From: Diabrotica undecimpunctata
Lineage: Eukaryota; Arthropoda; Insecta; Coleoptera; Chrysomelidae
DNA: 64,000 bases
NCBI RefSeq assembly: GCF_040954645.1
Contig: NC_092812.1
Location: forward strand, 5,439,001 to 5,503,000
Direction: 5' to 3'
In this document: in pieces, positions 1-10,960 of the stretch
Layout of the letters: the number at the start of each line of letters is the position of its first letter
How positions within the stretch are numbered: position 1 is the stretch's first letter
Translations under genes and position numbers: made by a program
The notes under the pieces: model-generated
Told to the model about the DNA's origin: nothing
What the model saw: only the letters and a program-made list of their open reading frames with translations
Databases searched by the model: none

Positions 1-2
1 TT

Positions 3-307
3 CTAACATCAAGGCCATTAAATGTTAGAATAAGTGAACATCAATCCTATATTAAAAATAGAGAATTTGATAGATCTCAAATATGTAAACATGCATGGGA
101 TAATGAACATAGGGTTCAATGGAATGATTCAAATATAGTCCTAAAAGAAACTGATGGTAAAAGAGAAAAATCAAAGAAGCGGCTCTAATTATGCTAAATG
201 AGACCAATTGCGTCGCGAATTCCTCGGCAGAATGTAGTAGGATCTGGTTACCCATATTGAAAGAGGAAGTTATTAAAAGGAAAATACCAGTATTGGTAAG
301 TCAGTAA
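3..307 (+). pseudogene. Penelope-like element, GIY-YIG endonuclease C-terminus (fragment)
   Basis: Two adjoining reading frames (3-188 and 179-307) give the C-terminal part of a PLE protein. The first contains R-x-S-E-H-Q and H-A-W-D-N-E-H-R, the second A-A-L-I-M-L-N-E-T-N-C followed by W-L-P-I-L. This order (arginine-rich EN helix, H-A..N..H, then E-A-I/L..N..N and W-x-P) is what I know from the end of Penelope proteins, where GIY-YIG nicks target DNA for the fused reverse transcriptase. One frameshift near 180 breaks it, and the upstream RT half lies outside the window. A second PLE copy at 18.4-19.5 kb supports the assignment. Pseudogene fragment; a functional product is unlikely. Confidence 0.65.
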
Positions 308-790
308 CATATGGAGAATACATCATTTATATTTTTTAAATAACAAACATATAAAATCGGAATTTGGTATTTATTGAAGGTAAACTAAATGCAAGATCAA
401 ATACTTACCATGTCGGGATAGTATTATGAGGTTTTTTCCTGGTTTTTCCCTCATAATTTACTATGGAATCACTAACGGGAGAATTTTACTGTCATCATGG
501 CATGTATTTGTCTTTTTAAAGACGAATTACATGTTATGATTTTTTCTGACGGATATTCTCACGTTAAAGTTGATTTCATGTAATCGAATGAACTATCTTA
601 TAAGTAAAGTCGTCCCAGGAACGCAACTCAACAATATTGGCAATATCATTTTAAAGTCGTCTACTTTAAAATGTATAATGTATGTCTGAATTGTCAATAT
701 AGATGAGTCAGATAAAATTAAATTATTAGAAGAATTTTTCACTAAGTAACCAAAAAAAATTTGTTTAATATACTAATGTTTGTATTTTGA

Positions 791-821
791 GAACGATTTC
801 CGAAGTGGAAATTGAAACGTC
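791..821 (+). repeat. Degenerate hammerhead-like motif in dispersed repeat
   Basis: The sequence has a TTTCC-loop-GGAAA stem followed by TTGAAACGTC, resembling hammerhead stem II plus the conserved GAAA and a GUC cleavage triplet. The CUGAUGA box is degraded (AACGA). The same unit recurs at 1786-1816. Known PLE-borne hammerheads have the form CUGAUGA-stem II-GAAAC..GUC; assignment here is by pattern only. Confidence 0.35.
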
Positions 822-1290
822 AATAAATGTATTTTAACCTTTAATTGTGGCTTATTCCCATTTAAATATTAATTAATTTAAAATGCCACAAGAAAATAGC
901 TTCAGAACAATTGATATTGTATGTAAATATACAAAAATAGCGTAGTATCTCAGGTCCACGCGGCCTCTCGATAGTTTACTCTCGTCATTTTCATTAGGTA
1001 TGTTATGTTAGAGATAACGTTATATCCGACACTAACTCTCTCTACCTCGCGTGTGTTGTAAGGACAGAAATTGGATTAAGAAGAATTGAACTGGACGTCA
1101 TCCACGTGCAGCCCGGATGCCAAACGTTGTGAATAATCCAAAGACTGTTTTTAGCTGATCAAGGGAAAGTTCACTGTGGTTGGCTATATATTATAGTTTA
1201 AAAAACTTAACACTTTAGCTGTAATTGGTATATTTATAAAATTACTAAGATAATGAAAATATCAAAAATTATTACAATTTTCTTCAGAAA

Positions 1291-1318
1291 GTTTTCCGTC
1301 TTATCAGACCCATCATCA
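1291..1318 (-). repeat. Degenerate hammerhead-like motif
   Basis: On the minus strand TTGATGATGG is followed by GTCT-GATA-AGAC (4-bp stem with tetraloop) and GGAAAAC. This is the order of a hammerhead core with one substitution in CUGAUGA. It lies just outside the piggyBac left end and has no coding context. Confidence 0.3.
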
Positions 1319-1687
1319 ATAAAAACCTTAAGATAGAAAGTATAACCACTTTAATCCTAGATTACTGGACATTCGTAAATTTTGCGATCCGCATACTTCT
1401 TTAAGTATTTTCGGCTACTTACGGTCACCGCTCGGCCTTGGACCGCTCGTTACCTTCTAATTTAGTCGTTAGCTAGATAGTGTTGTGTGCAGTTGTACCA
1501 TTTAAAATTTCTACAAAATAGTTTTTACACCTGCGTCGTCAATTTTACGAAGCTCCGGTATCTACAATAGTTTTATTAGTAGATGTATATTTTTTTGGCT
1601 ATTTCCATCGTATTAGAATAAATTCCATAGAGGTAAGTTGTTAGCTCATTATTTTTTTTTGTATTCAATATAAATTTTGGAATACTA

Positions 1688-1865
1688 TTTTATTTGGGAA
1701 TACAGCCAAAATTTTAGTTTGAAATTAATTTATTTGACGTTTCAACTACCACTTTAGAAATCGATTTTTGTAATCGGTATTTTGATAACGATTTCCGAAG
1801 TGGAAGTCGAAACGTCAAATAAATTAATTCCAACCTAACATTGTGGCTTGATTCCCAAATAAAAG
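1688..1865. repeat. Imperfect palindrome with two opposed hammerhead-like units
   Basis: Arms of roughly 75 bp (1688-1763 and 1789-1865) are inverted copies around position 1776. Each arm includes the dispersed unit ATTTCC..GGAA..CGAAACGTC and the ATTCCCAAATAAA tail. The right arm, extended to 1909, is also directly repeated at 782-908 outside the piggyBac. It lies in the 5' untranslated part of the piggyBac element, so it is either a nested insertion or part of that copy's leader. Confidence 0.6.
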
Positions 1866-2914
1866 AGTAAATTACAAACGATGCCCCAAGGAAGTAGCTT
1901 CAGAACAATATATTTTGGATTTCAGTAAAACGGATTCCAACAAGCCACTGACAGAAAAATAACTGGAAGAAGAAGCTGCGCGTATTATGAATGGTGAAGA
2001 CTTTGAGTCAGATTCCTTCGAAGACAGTGGCAGCGACTGGGAAGGGATAATCTGGAGACAGAATCTTCACAGTCGGATAATGAAACTGTAGAAGATTTAA
2101 TTGTATCTCCCTGTTCTAATGAACCGACAGGGCAAGATGTCATTTCGGATATTGAAAAAGTTTCTACGACGATATCTTGAAAATCAAAGTATGTATTGGT
2201 CCCAACAAAAAAAAGTTTTAAGGGTAAGAATGGTCATAAGTGGTCGACCGAAGTTCCCCATAAATTAAAAAGGACAGCTGCAAGGAATCTTATTCACTTC
2301 GTATCAAGTCCCAGAGGTACCGCTAAAAACTGTAATACTTTTAATGAACGCTTCTTACTTTTCTTTCCAAATACGCTACTTGAAATTATTTTGCTACATA
2401 CAAATGCAGAAATTGTAAGACAAGCTAAGAAACATAAAAATCATGAAAATGTGTCTCAAATATTAATTGAAAAGTTAAGAGCCTCATTTGCAATTCTTGT
2501 CCTTTCTGCCACAAAAAAAAATAACCATTTATCTTCAAAATATATGTTTAACACCTCCATTTCAGCAACGTTTTACAGAGCGTGTAGGAGTTGTAATCGC
2601 TTTACATTTCTACTAAATCATATAAGATTTGACGAAATGAAAACAATGCAAGAGCGACAAGTAAATGATCCTTTCACTCATATCCGCGAAATATGGGATA
2701 TTTTCATTGAAATATCCCACACTTTATATACTCCATCATCATATCTTACAATTGATAAGCAACTTCTAGGATTCCAGAGAAGATGCCCTTTCAGGATGTA
2801 CATCCCCAATAAACCTTCGAAGTACGGGATTAAGATTGTTATGTTATGTGACTTCTCCAGTAAATATATGTTGGATGCAAGACCCTATTTGGGAAAGAAC
2901 ACTAATATAGTTCA

Positions 2915-3801
2915 TCCCAAACCCTTCTTTCAGTGCGTCACAGTTGATCGAATTCTCTCTAACACATTAAGTTAGAAGTGACAGAAAAAAACGTGAGTCT
3001 GTGATTATTATACATAGAACTTAGAAAATTATATATCGTTCACGGGTATTTGCATATTAAAGCGGATTCTACTTACGGATATATAATTGGTTGGAGTTTA
3101 GAATGCGCTAAATAAATATCCAATCAATGATGCGCATACATATAATTTGACGCAGATGGTCTCGATAGTGACAGTACTTTGACAATGTCAACTGATAAAA
3201 TGATAATTGTCATTACAGGTTAGTATTTTCAGACATTTTACAGTGAAAATTTAATTTTTGTATTTAATGTCATAAAAATATTTTAAATATGCCGAGATAT
3301 ACCGAGAATGAACAAAGACTAATATTAAAATTATTAAATTATTTCCAATTAGAAAAAGAGGCTGGGACAACTTTATTATCAGTTTCTGCCGTTCGTGAAG
3401 TAAGTTTTAAATTATTCTAAAAAATATTCATATTAGTAGTTTAAATACTATACATTTTAGCCATAGTGTTTGTAATAAATAATAATAAATACATAAATAA
3501 ATCTTAGCTAATTAAGCACTTTCCTTGGAATGTATAGAATAGGAATTATGACAAACTGCCGTTCCAATATAATGCGCAATAAAAATTTTTATACAGGACG
3601 GGACCTCTAATATGTAAATTAAAAAAAAAATTGAATTTTTAAGTTTTTACTCCACATTTTCAAAACATAACCTTTTCACATTTAGCCGATTACGATCCTT
3701 CAACTGTCAGATTTAACTAAAATGTCATGCAATAATTCTCGACATTCTTAAAATCCTATATGACGTCAAAATTAGTGACGCACTGAAAGAAGGGTTTGGG
3801 A
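2915..3801. mobile_element. 887-bp DNA transposon with perfect 27-bp terminal inverted repeats
   Basis: The ends 2915-2941 (TCCCAAACCCTTCTTTCAGT...) and 3775-3801 are exact reverse complements. They interrupt the piggyBac transposase between N-T-N-I-V and the G-L-P-L-A-E-H-Y segment. CA flanks both sides, so a 2-bp duplication is possible but not certain. Internally the first 20 bp or so beyond the ends do not match each other. It carries only one short exon-like ORF, so it is non-autonomous. Superfamily not assigned. Confidence 0.8.
3289..3400 (+). pseudogene. Exon-like remnant of the nested element's transposase
   Basis: An ATG at 3289 opens a 37-codon stretch beginning M-P-R-Y-T-E-N-E-Q-R-L-I-L, ending in V-R-E directly at a consensus splice donor (G|GTAAGT at 3400). 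Similar N-termini (charged start, then L-N-Y-F-x-x-E-K) precede a helix-turn-helix in some insect DDE transposases as I recall them. The rest of the gene is absent from the element. It may belong to the same general family as the DDE transposase near 39-44 kb, but nothing here proves that. Confidence 0.4.
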
Positions 3802-4786
3802 CAGACTGTACCAATGGTTTGCCACTAGCAGAGCATTATGTCACAGAACTAACAAAATCTGTCCATGGATTAAATGAAAACGTAACCATGGACAACTGGT
3901 TTACGTCAGTGAAACTAGTGGATGAACAACTGTTACAAGAGCCATATAGATTACCAGCATTAGGTAGTCTTCGCAAAAACAACAAATAAATTCCCACAGA
4001 GATGTTGGCACTAAAAGATCGAAATGCAAGCTCTTCGATCTTCTGTGTTGATCAGAAGAAAACTTTGTTATCTTACGTCCCTAAAACACAGAAATTGGTT
4101 CTACTGCTTCCAACTTTGCACGAAACGGCAGAGCCTGTAATTATAAAAAATTACAATAACACAAAAGCAGGCATAGATACTTTTGACCAAATGTGTTCCA
4201 ACATGAGCTGTAACAGGAAAACCCAAAGATGGTCGTTGTGTGTATTTTATGATATGGTTAATACAGCCAGTATTAATTCCTATGTCATTTATACATAGAA
4301 CACATTAAAACGAGGTAAAAAGCCCGTCTTTCGGTACCAGTATATGATTGATTTGAGCCAGTCTCTTACCGAACCAAGGATGAGACAAAGATTCGCAACC
4401 GCTACTTTGCGTCGAAATATTCGTCACGATATAGCTCACATTTTAAAGATACCTGCTGCAGAAGAAGTTCCCATATATCAAGAAAGAAAAAGAAAAATTT
4501 GCTTTTATTGTCCAAGCCAAAAAACGGCGAATGACAACTACATATTGCAAAGTAAGGAAGCATGCGATATGCGGTGAGCATCGTGGAAACATTTGCACCG
4601 AGTGTTTAAAACATTAACCAATTCTATTTTTTTTTTTGTTAAAATCTGTCATTATAGTGATAAAAACTCTCCTGTTTAGATATTGAATATACGTTTGGTA
4701 ATTACAAGGCATTTTTTATAGCTAGTAAAATTTACGATAGTCCGGTAATCACGTGCGGCTAAACAAGTCCGGTAATCTAGGGTTAA

Positions 4787-6903
4787 TATAATGAATAAAA
4801 AAGGTTAAAATTTTGACTGTTCATCTTAAAAACATGTGTTAATAATAGGTACTTACTTGAGCATTTGCAAGAAGTCACTTTAAAAGATTTAAAAACCTAT
4901 GAACTACATTTTAAATGCCGTAAAAGTAAAAATTGAGGGATATAATATTGCTAGTGCTTGAGTATCTATCTATAATAGACTGTAGAGTATGCGGTACTAG
5001 AGTCAGACAGGATCGCTCCTCATATTTTCGTGTGTATGTGGATTAATGTATCTCCGTGGAAATCGGTCCTATCGTGACGTGCGAGGTGTCATGTGATACT
5101 TAGCTTTTAGCGATCATCAGAAGGACCACTCAGCAGATGGATCGACGACACAAAAATAATTACTGGAAACTGCTTAAAAGGGATCGAAAGTAGAGAGGAG
5201 TAGGAAAGACTTAGTTTAGCAATTTTTTGGCTCTTGCGAGGGAAAATGCAGTTAGGGTTGTACTCCAGAGATGCATACAACTCTGTCTGTTAATTTTTAA
5301 AATTTAATACTCATTTATAGATTAGTATTTACAAATGAAAACATTTTTAATCAAAATTAATAAATAAAAACTTCAATTATTTATGATTATTTTTCTTTTT
5401 TCAATTAATGAAATCTACAACAGTAAGTTAATTTTATCTATTAATGAGGAGTGATACGAATTTTTAAGCTGACATCTTCTCCAATGACTCCCTTAAAATA
5501 TTCCCAAACTCAGTAAATAGACGGTCGAACTAAAATATAAAAATGAAATAGTTACTAACTCAAAGTCTCGGTAAAAGTAAGTTTCTGTATTTCATAATTT
5601 TACATTTATTAAACGTAATGTTTATGACAAGTAAATAATAGCAGAGAAGAAGAAGAAGAAGAAATCTATCTATTGTATACATAAAATGTGTCATTTTGTA
5701 ATACGTTAAAGTAGTTTTTTAAAAAATATTTGTTTCTTGCATTTAAAATGTAAAATACCTATTTGTCGGTCTATTGTTAACATAGGTATTGGTTTTACCC
5801 AGTATAAAGTTGTGTTTGTTAACATATTTGTAATCTAATCGATAATATTCATGTAATTGTTTATTGGTTTTGAAGTGCATTTAAGAACAATTTGTGTTTG
5901 AACGTAAGATTAACGAAAAAGGTTGTTTGAAAGAAGTTGGGGGTTTTTGGAGTTCCTAGAAAATGTTAAACTACTTACGACTCGGAAATTTAAAGAAGTT
6001 GAAATGAAGAAAGAGACATATTTGTTTTGACCAATGAGAAGGAAGGGAAGTTATTGATGGAAGGGGGTGTTAAGCCCAGAGAGTTTTTGGAATGAGAGAA
6101 AATGACAGTGAGTGTAGAGACAGCGGTGAAGAGTGAATTCCCACTGGAAAATAAAAATTGTTCCAAGGTATTCAGATATACCTCTATATTTCTTTTTAAC
6201 AATATTCTTTGTTGCGAGGACTTCTGTTTCATCGACGCATAAAGACTCTAGTGTATTTTGACAGGAACTTTTACATAAACAATTTTGTAATATTTATGCC
6301 TTTTTATATTTAATTACCCTTTTCATAGATTGTTTGTTTTGTGCAATTTGTGCTGTCATTAAAATCTGTATTTAACTTATATTTCTTTGGTAGAAACATT
6401 TTTTTTTAATAAACGGTTATAATTTATTTTTGAATTTTATTTATCCATGAGCTTCCTCTGAGTATTGGTTTTGTATTTCTGTGATTAAATGACATAAAAC
6501 CCTGAGATTATTTACCAATTTGAGCTAGCCCAAAAAATTTTAAACTAAAAAAAGAGTATGACGGTTAATTAAATTTAAAATATATTCAATGGTGGAATTT
6601 CAGGGGTTTGATCGGTCACAAAATATTAAATTTTGTTTTAAACAGAACAAATACTTTACCATTGGCATTGGAGAGCAAATTTAAATGCACTGTAAAATGA
6701 TGTGCTACCACCCCACTCCTATATAAAATTTTAAGGGTAACATTTACTCTTGTTAGTGGTTTAAAAAGGCTTAAATTATTACATGAAAATCTCCACTGTA
6801 AAGACAAAATGCAACTTTTTTTCAGATGTTTTATATTATTTACAGGAATGAAGATATTAATGGTAGGAACTTTTAAGTTATCCTGCATATTTTTTATTGT
6901 ATA
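4787..6903. other. Non-coding AT-rich stretch with one LINE tail fragment
   Basis: Apart from the LINE scrap at 5111-5240, no credible gene is visible. There is a short GAA/AGA run near 5641-5663. Long ORFs in 5990-6924 lack recognisable motifs. Confidence 0.4.
5111..5240 (+). pseudogene. LINE ORF2 extreme C-terminus (fragment)
   Basis: Translates to a segment with R-W-I-D-D-T-K-I-I-T-G-N and E-S-R-E-E, which fits the common LINE tail G-R-P-x-x-R-W-x-D-D-I..T-G..W...A-x-D-R-x-x-W. Only the last 40 or so residues are left and a stop interrupts it. No RT remains next to it. Confidence 0.45.
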
Positions 6904-8291
6904 CTGACATAGAAATCCGAACACCCAGTTTAAATGATTTTATTTTAATAAAATTTTGTATAAGTACTTAATGAAGCATAATAAGTAAATGATTAAAATT
7001 TCAAAATGATTGCATTGCTTTAAAGCCCTTTTACCTTTAATAATGTGTGGATGCACCCCGATGTGTTACGCATTCTCCAACGCGCCTAGGTATGCTTCTG
7101 ATCAGGTGGTCAATTTGTGGTATCTCATTCCAGGCAACCACCAACTCCTCTCGAAGTGCTTGTAGAGTCTGAGGAGGACGTTGCAAATTGAGCAATCTCC
7201 TATCCACCATATCCCACACGTGCTCAATTGGGGATAAGTCGGGAGATCTTGGTGGCCATGCTAACAATGTGACATCATTATGTTGAAAGAAGTTTATTGT
7301 GACTCTTGCAACATGTGGTCGGGCATTATCTTGTTGGAAAGTTGGATTTGTTAGGGTGTCAAGATAGGGTAAAAGGTGGGGTTCTAGAACTTCTTGGATA
7401 TAACGCTGCACGTTCATGTTACTTCTGATGAAGATTAAAGGTGACCTGGAACCCCAAGCTATAGCACCCCAAACCATAACTCCAACAGTGTGATGAACAT
7501 TTCTTTCAACAAAAAACTGTGGATTCCTCCTTTCACCACATCGCTTTCTAACCCTCGCTCGATCATCGTGCATGCCTAAATAAAATCGACACTCGTCACT
7601 AAAGACAATACTGTTCCATTTCTGATTCCAGAGTGACCGTTCCCTCACTGAAGGCGATTACGGCGGTGTTCTGGAGTTAAAGGGAGAACCCAGTTTGGTC
7701 GGTATGAAAACAGGCCAAAACTTCTCATTCGTCGGTGCCAATAGGTCTTCCGTGTTCTATAAACCATTCATTTGCAATTAGGCTGGTAGTGGAGAAACGG
7801 TCTCTGAAGGCCAATAATCTTAGGCGGCGATCTTCACGGTCTGTTGTTCTTAGACGGCGTCCAGTGCCCCTTGCTCTTTGCGTACGGCCTTCTTGAAGCC
7901 ATGCCTGACAACACCTAACTACGGTGTCTACACTTCTTTGCACTTTAACTGCAACTTCCAGAAAAGAAAGTCCAGCTTCCCGAAGTCCCATTATACGGCC
8001 CCTATCAAACTCACTAAGTTGACAAAATAGTACAGGTCTCCGTACTTTAGGCATTGTAACCAATCGTTAAGAATGTCAAGAACCACAATCCGCCAAATTT
8101 GGATGTAAACTGCCGCTGAAATATTCATTTTTAGATTGTTAGTGAATTTAAAAAAAAAGTATAAACACAGGAATATCCAACTGATAAGGCTAAAAACTTT
8201 ATCACTTATTTTTTTAGTAAGATAAATAAATTACACCAAATCTTATTGAAATAAAATCATTTCAACTGGGTGTTCGGATTTCTATGTCACT
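6904..8291 (-). mobile_element. Tc1-type transposon with both terminal repeats
   Basis: The ends TGACATAGAAATCCGAACAC (from 6905) and its reverse complement (ending near 8290) flank a DD34E transposase on the minus strand; TA dinucleotides lie at 6902-6903 and 8292-8293. Similarity of the ends continues about 40 bp inward. The length of about 1.39 kb is typical for Tc1. Both ends are present, but the transposase is frameshifted. Confidence 0.85.
7037..8063 (-). pseudogene. Tc1 transposase (DD34E), frameshifted
   Basis: Cut-and-paste transposase acting at TA sites. The N-terminal part (8063-7725) holds the paired HTH DNA-binding region, with R-G-R-I-M-G-L-R-E-A-G and G-T-G-R-R-L-R-T-T. The catalytic part (7648-7037) has F-S-D-E-C-R-F (first Asp), Q-Q-D-N-A-R-P-H (second Asp) and S-P-D-L-S-P-I-E-H-V-W-D. 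I count 34 residues between the second Asp and the Glu. The two parts are joined by about 75 bp coding Y-R-P-N-W-V-L-P-L-T-P-E-H in another frame, so one or two frameshifts or a small deletion near 7650-7725 inactivate it. All three catalytic residues survive. Confidence 0.85.
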
Positions 8292-8392
8292 TAGTATATC
8301 ATATAACAGGTTGTATCGAATGAGAAAGTATCTTCTTTTTTCTTATTTAGTATACCTTATTTATAGTTAAGTGTATATTTACTTCCTTTCAG

Positions 8393-8516
8393 ATATATCT
8401 GAACCTCCCGGACGAGTACTCGTAACGGGCTTTACCTCCCGTACTGCAAACCTGACATGGTATCCACCCCGTGATGAACATTTCAGCCCCGTCATCTACT
8501 ACGTAGTTCACCAAAG
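8393..8516 (+). CDS. Internal exon of a fibronectin type III domain protein (host gene)
   Basis: The 124-nt exon sits between a strong acceptor (ACTTCCTTTCAG, ending 8392) and a donor (CAAAG|GTAAGG at 8517). The open phase (2 nt + 40 codons + 2 nt) encodes P-P-G-R-V-L-V-T-G-F, then A-N-L-T-W-Y-P-P and V-I-Y-Y-V-V-H-Q. This is the A-to-C strand pattern of an FN3 domain, with the conserved Trp and Tyr. FN3 proteins are usually extracellular or cell-surface adhesion or guidance molecules. The partner exons were not found in the window, so the neighbouring introns must be long and transposon-filled. The exact gene is not identified. Clean coding sequence and splice sites argue for a live host gene. 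Confidence 0.75.
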
Positions 8517-8793
8517 GTAAGGTTAATTTTTGTACTAAATCATATTAACGACAAAATTAGAAATACTTCGACTAATATCAGGTTAGTTTAGAAAGTTAGC
8601 TAGGCAAGCTAAATAAAAATATAAAATAAGAAGTTTAAATATTTTTATCACAAAATTTTAATAATTTTAATCTTTTAAAATAGTTTTTCAAACTAAGGGT
8701 TCTTTTTTTATGAACAAAATCGCATCAGCCAAATTGGCTATTAGCGAAACAATGATAGCGAAACATAATTTGTATTACATTTATAATGTTAGT
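8517..8793. other. Presumed intron of the FN3 gene; no other feature
   Basis: AT-rich sequence between the exon donor and the end of the LINE on the other strand. Nothing else recognised. Confidence 0.4.
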
Positions 8794-10960
8794 TTAGATT
8801 GCATTTAAAACGGTAATTGAGGTTAAGGAATTTTTTATGTTTGAAATATTGTACGGTAGACCTAAAATATCACTTAATTTGTTTGGTATATTGTACAACA
8901 TGCGCTTTGGCGTTAATGCTGGACATTTCTCTAATATATGTGTTTGGTTCTTAATTTTTCATCACAGTTGTGACATCTTGGTTCTTGTTTGTTGAAGAAC
9001 ACGTAGCTATTAGTTAATCGCGTATGACCCAGTCGGAGTCGCGTTAATATTACCTGGTCTCTCCGACTTGTTGGTAATGTGGGCCAGGGTTTTATCGATT
9101 TTTTAACATCGCGTAGCTTGGCCGATGACACTTTCCACTTTTCTTCCCACATATATCGCATTTTAAATTTAACCGCCGCTTTCACGTCCGCACTCCTAAA
9201 TGTTTCCGTACACTCCGCACTATCACTACCTGCAGCTTCTTTTGCAGCATAGTCTGCCTCTTCATTTCCTGGAATTTCAATATAAGATGGTATCCAGAAT
9301 AATATAATATTTTGTCCATTCAGTTGAGCGGTACGGACTTCTTCTTTTATCTTGATGACTCAAGGATTAGTTGGGTAGACATATTCGATTGACTGTACGT
9401 AATTTACAGAGACTTTGAGTATAATATAATTGGTATTATTGGATGTGTTGACAGCGAGGGTGGCCTGGTATAGAGCATATAGTTCAGCAGAGTAAATGGA
9501 GTACTCTGAAGGGCGTTTGTATTTATTTGTCGATGTTGGGGTTATGATTGCAGCACCAGTACCTTCATTTGATTTAGATGCTCTTTGTATAATATATGTG
9601 TATAATCCTTGTAGTTGTGAAGCATATCGTTGAAGGCGGATTTAATTAACTGTGAGTTTGTTGAATGTTTGTCGAAAGAAATGAGGCGGATTAGGCACTG
9701 AGGGTTCTTTATATGTCATAAAGTAATTAAGGACGATTGGGAGGAAAACCATTCTGGGAAAGTGTAGTTTAATTGATTTAAATAGCTTCTAATCCTTGTG
9801 TAGAAAGGTTGGGCAGTCCTTGGCTTATTTATGAAGAGACTTGGGAACTTTTCTATAAAAAATTTTTGAATAGTAGGGTTTTTTGAGTTAGACATGATTT
9901 TTACGGCGTATGCTACACTTAAATAAAGACTTCTGTCTTCTAACGACGGTTCACCGACTTCACAATAAATACTTTCAATTGGTGTTGTGCGAAGAGCTAC
10001 AGATATTATACGTAAAGATAGGTTGTGAAGACTGTCAAGTTTTTTCAGCAGTGTCTTAGTGGCTGTAGAGTACATCCATAATTTAATTTTGATCTGATTA
10101 ATGTTCTGTATAACATTTAAAGTGTTTGGCGATCCGCAACCCATTCTTTATTGGCCAGAGTTTTTAGAAGATTTAATCGCTTGCCACAAGATAAGATCAA
10201 ATTTGTTATATGAAGTATCCAGCTTAGAGTTTCTTCGAATGTCATGCCCAAGAATTTTATTGACGTTACACATTTTAAGTTCTCATCCCATAGTCATAGG
10301 TTGGGGGTGTTTGTGACATTTTTCTTAGAAAACAGGATGAAATGAGTTTTTTCAGTGGAAAAACAGAAACCTATTTTTTGTGACCAGAGTTCTAAGTGTT
10401 TTATAAAGTTCTGTGTGTGACAAAATATATTTTGTATATTATAACCTTTGCAAAAACTACAAGATCATCCACGTAAACGCGTTCCTTTATAGGCGATTTT
10501 CGATTTTTGAGAATATCATTGATTGCCACTATAAAGAGCGAAGGACTTATAACCGAGCCTTGAGGAATGCTATTTTCTGGATACATTTTATTTTGATGTT
10601 TTGTTGTTTGTCTCAACTCTGAAAGCTCTATTTTGAAGGAAGTTTTTAATAAAAAAGAGACATTGACCTTGGATGTTCCAAGTATGTAATTCTTTATTAT
10701 ATAATCATGTCAGGCTGTATCATCGAAAGCTCTTGATATGTCAAAAAAACCGCTAGACATTTATTCCTTAATGCGAATGCTTCAGAAATATCACTTTCCA
10801 AGTCTATTATATTATCTTTGGTTGACCTTTGCTCTTTAAAACCATTTTGTTCTAAAGTAATTAAAGCTTATCTCTCCAGGTACCATCTTAGTCTATTATT
10901 AAAATTTTTTCTAGTAACTTACACATGGCGCATGTTAGAGATATCAGTCAGTTTGGCTCG
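8794..10960 (-). pseudogene. I-type LINE ORF2: RT and RNase H, decayed
   Basis: Read on the minus strand, the order is RT (near 10900: P-I-S-L-T-C-A-M-C-K-L-L-E-K-I-L; near 10560: I-P-Q-G-S-V-I-S-P-S-L-F; then Y-V-D-D-L-V-V-F), a connecting region (10144-9716: L-R-I-I-S-V-A-L-R-T-T-P) and RNase H (A-E-L-Y-A-L-Y-Q-A near 9490; I-P-G-N-E-E-A-D near 9270). The end is a Cys-His tail with R-L-R-L-G-H-T-R-L-T and C-H-N-C, and a stop at 8794. An RNase H after RT points to the I superfamily. Stops and frame changes are frequent. The endonuclease is missing. The ORF1 at 11827-12345 is probably from the same insertion. Confidence 0.75.

Larger units (their letters stand above)
308..1354. other. AT-rich DNA between PLE fragment and piggyBac; no gene seen
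   Basis: No credible coding region. It holds a single-arm copy (about 782-908) of the repeat that also lies inside the piggyBac 5' region at 1781-1909, and a hammerhead-like motif at 1291-1318. The repeat copy has a short stem (TTTCC/GGAAA) followed by GAAACGTC. Confidence 0.5.
1918..4615 (+). pseudogene. piggyBac transposase (DDE_Tnp_1_7), disrupted
   Basis: Catalyses TTAA-specific cut-and-paste of the surrounding element. An acidic N-terminus (about 1943-2180: E-E-E-A-A-R-I-M, then D- and S-rich) runs into a catalytic core. The first catalytic Asp is in Y-L-T-I-D-K-Q-L-L, followed by the signature P-N-K-P-S-K-Y-G-I-K near 2800. After the nested insert come T-M-D-N-W-F-T-S (second Asp, near 3890) and G-I-D-T-F-D-Q-M (third Asp, near 4175). 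The tail keeps C-F-Y-C of the Cys-rich domain. Damage: stops near 1957, 2178 and 3987, a frameshift near 2045, the 2915-3801 insertion and later frame changes. The DDD triad is still visible, but the gene cannot be functional. Confidence 0.85.
1351..4786 (+). mobile_element. Complete piggyBac element (1355-4782) with TTAA duplications
   Basis: TTAA at 1351-1354 is followed by TCCTAGATTACTGGAC; at the far end GTCCGGTAATCTAGGG (4767-4782) is followed by TTAA at 4783-4786. These are matching inverted ends with the piggyBac-typical CCCTA start and TTAA target. The right end carries an extra subterminal copy (TAGTCCGGTAATC near 4738) that the left lacks: after the terminal 16 bp both sides resume with TCGTAAATTTT, so about 26 bp was duplicated on the right. 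Inside are a palindromic repeat (1688-1865), a broken transposase and a nested 887-bp element. Length is 3.4 kb, about 2.5 kb without the nested insert, normal for the superfamily. Confidence 0.85.

Noticed and set aside
5641..5663. Short GAA/AGA run
   Set aside because: Trivial trinucleotide repeat of about 7 units; not worth a feature.
5990..6232. 80-codon minus-strand ORF and an overlapping plus-strand purine-rich reading
   Set aside because: Neither frame shows family motifs; probably decayed repeat.
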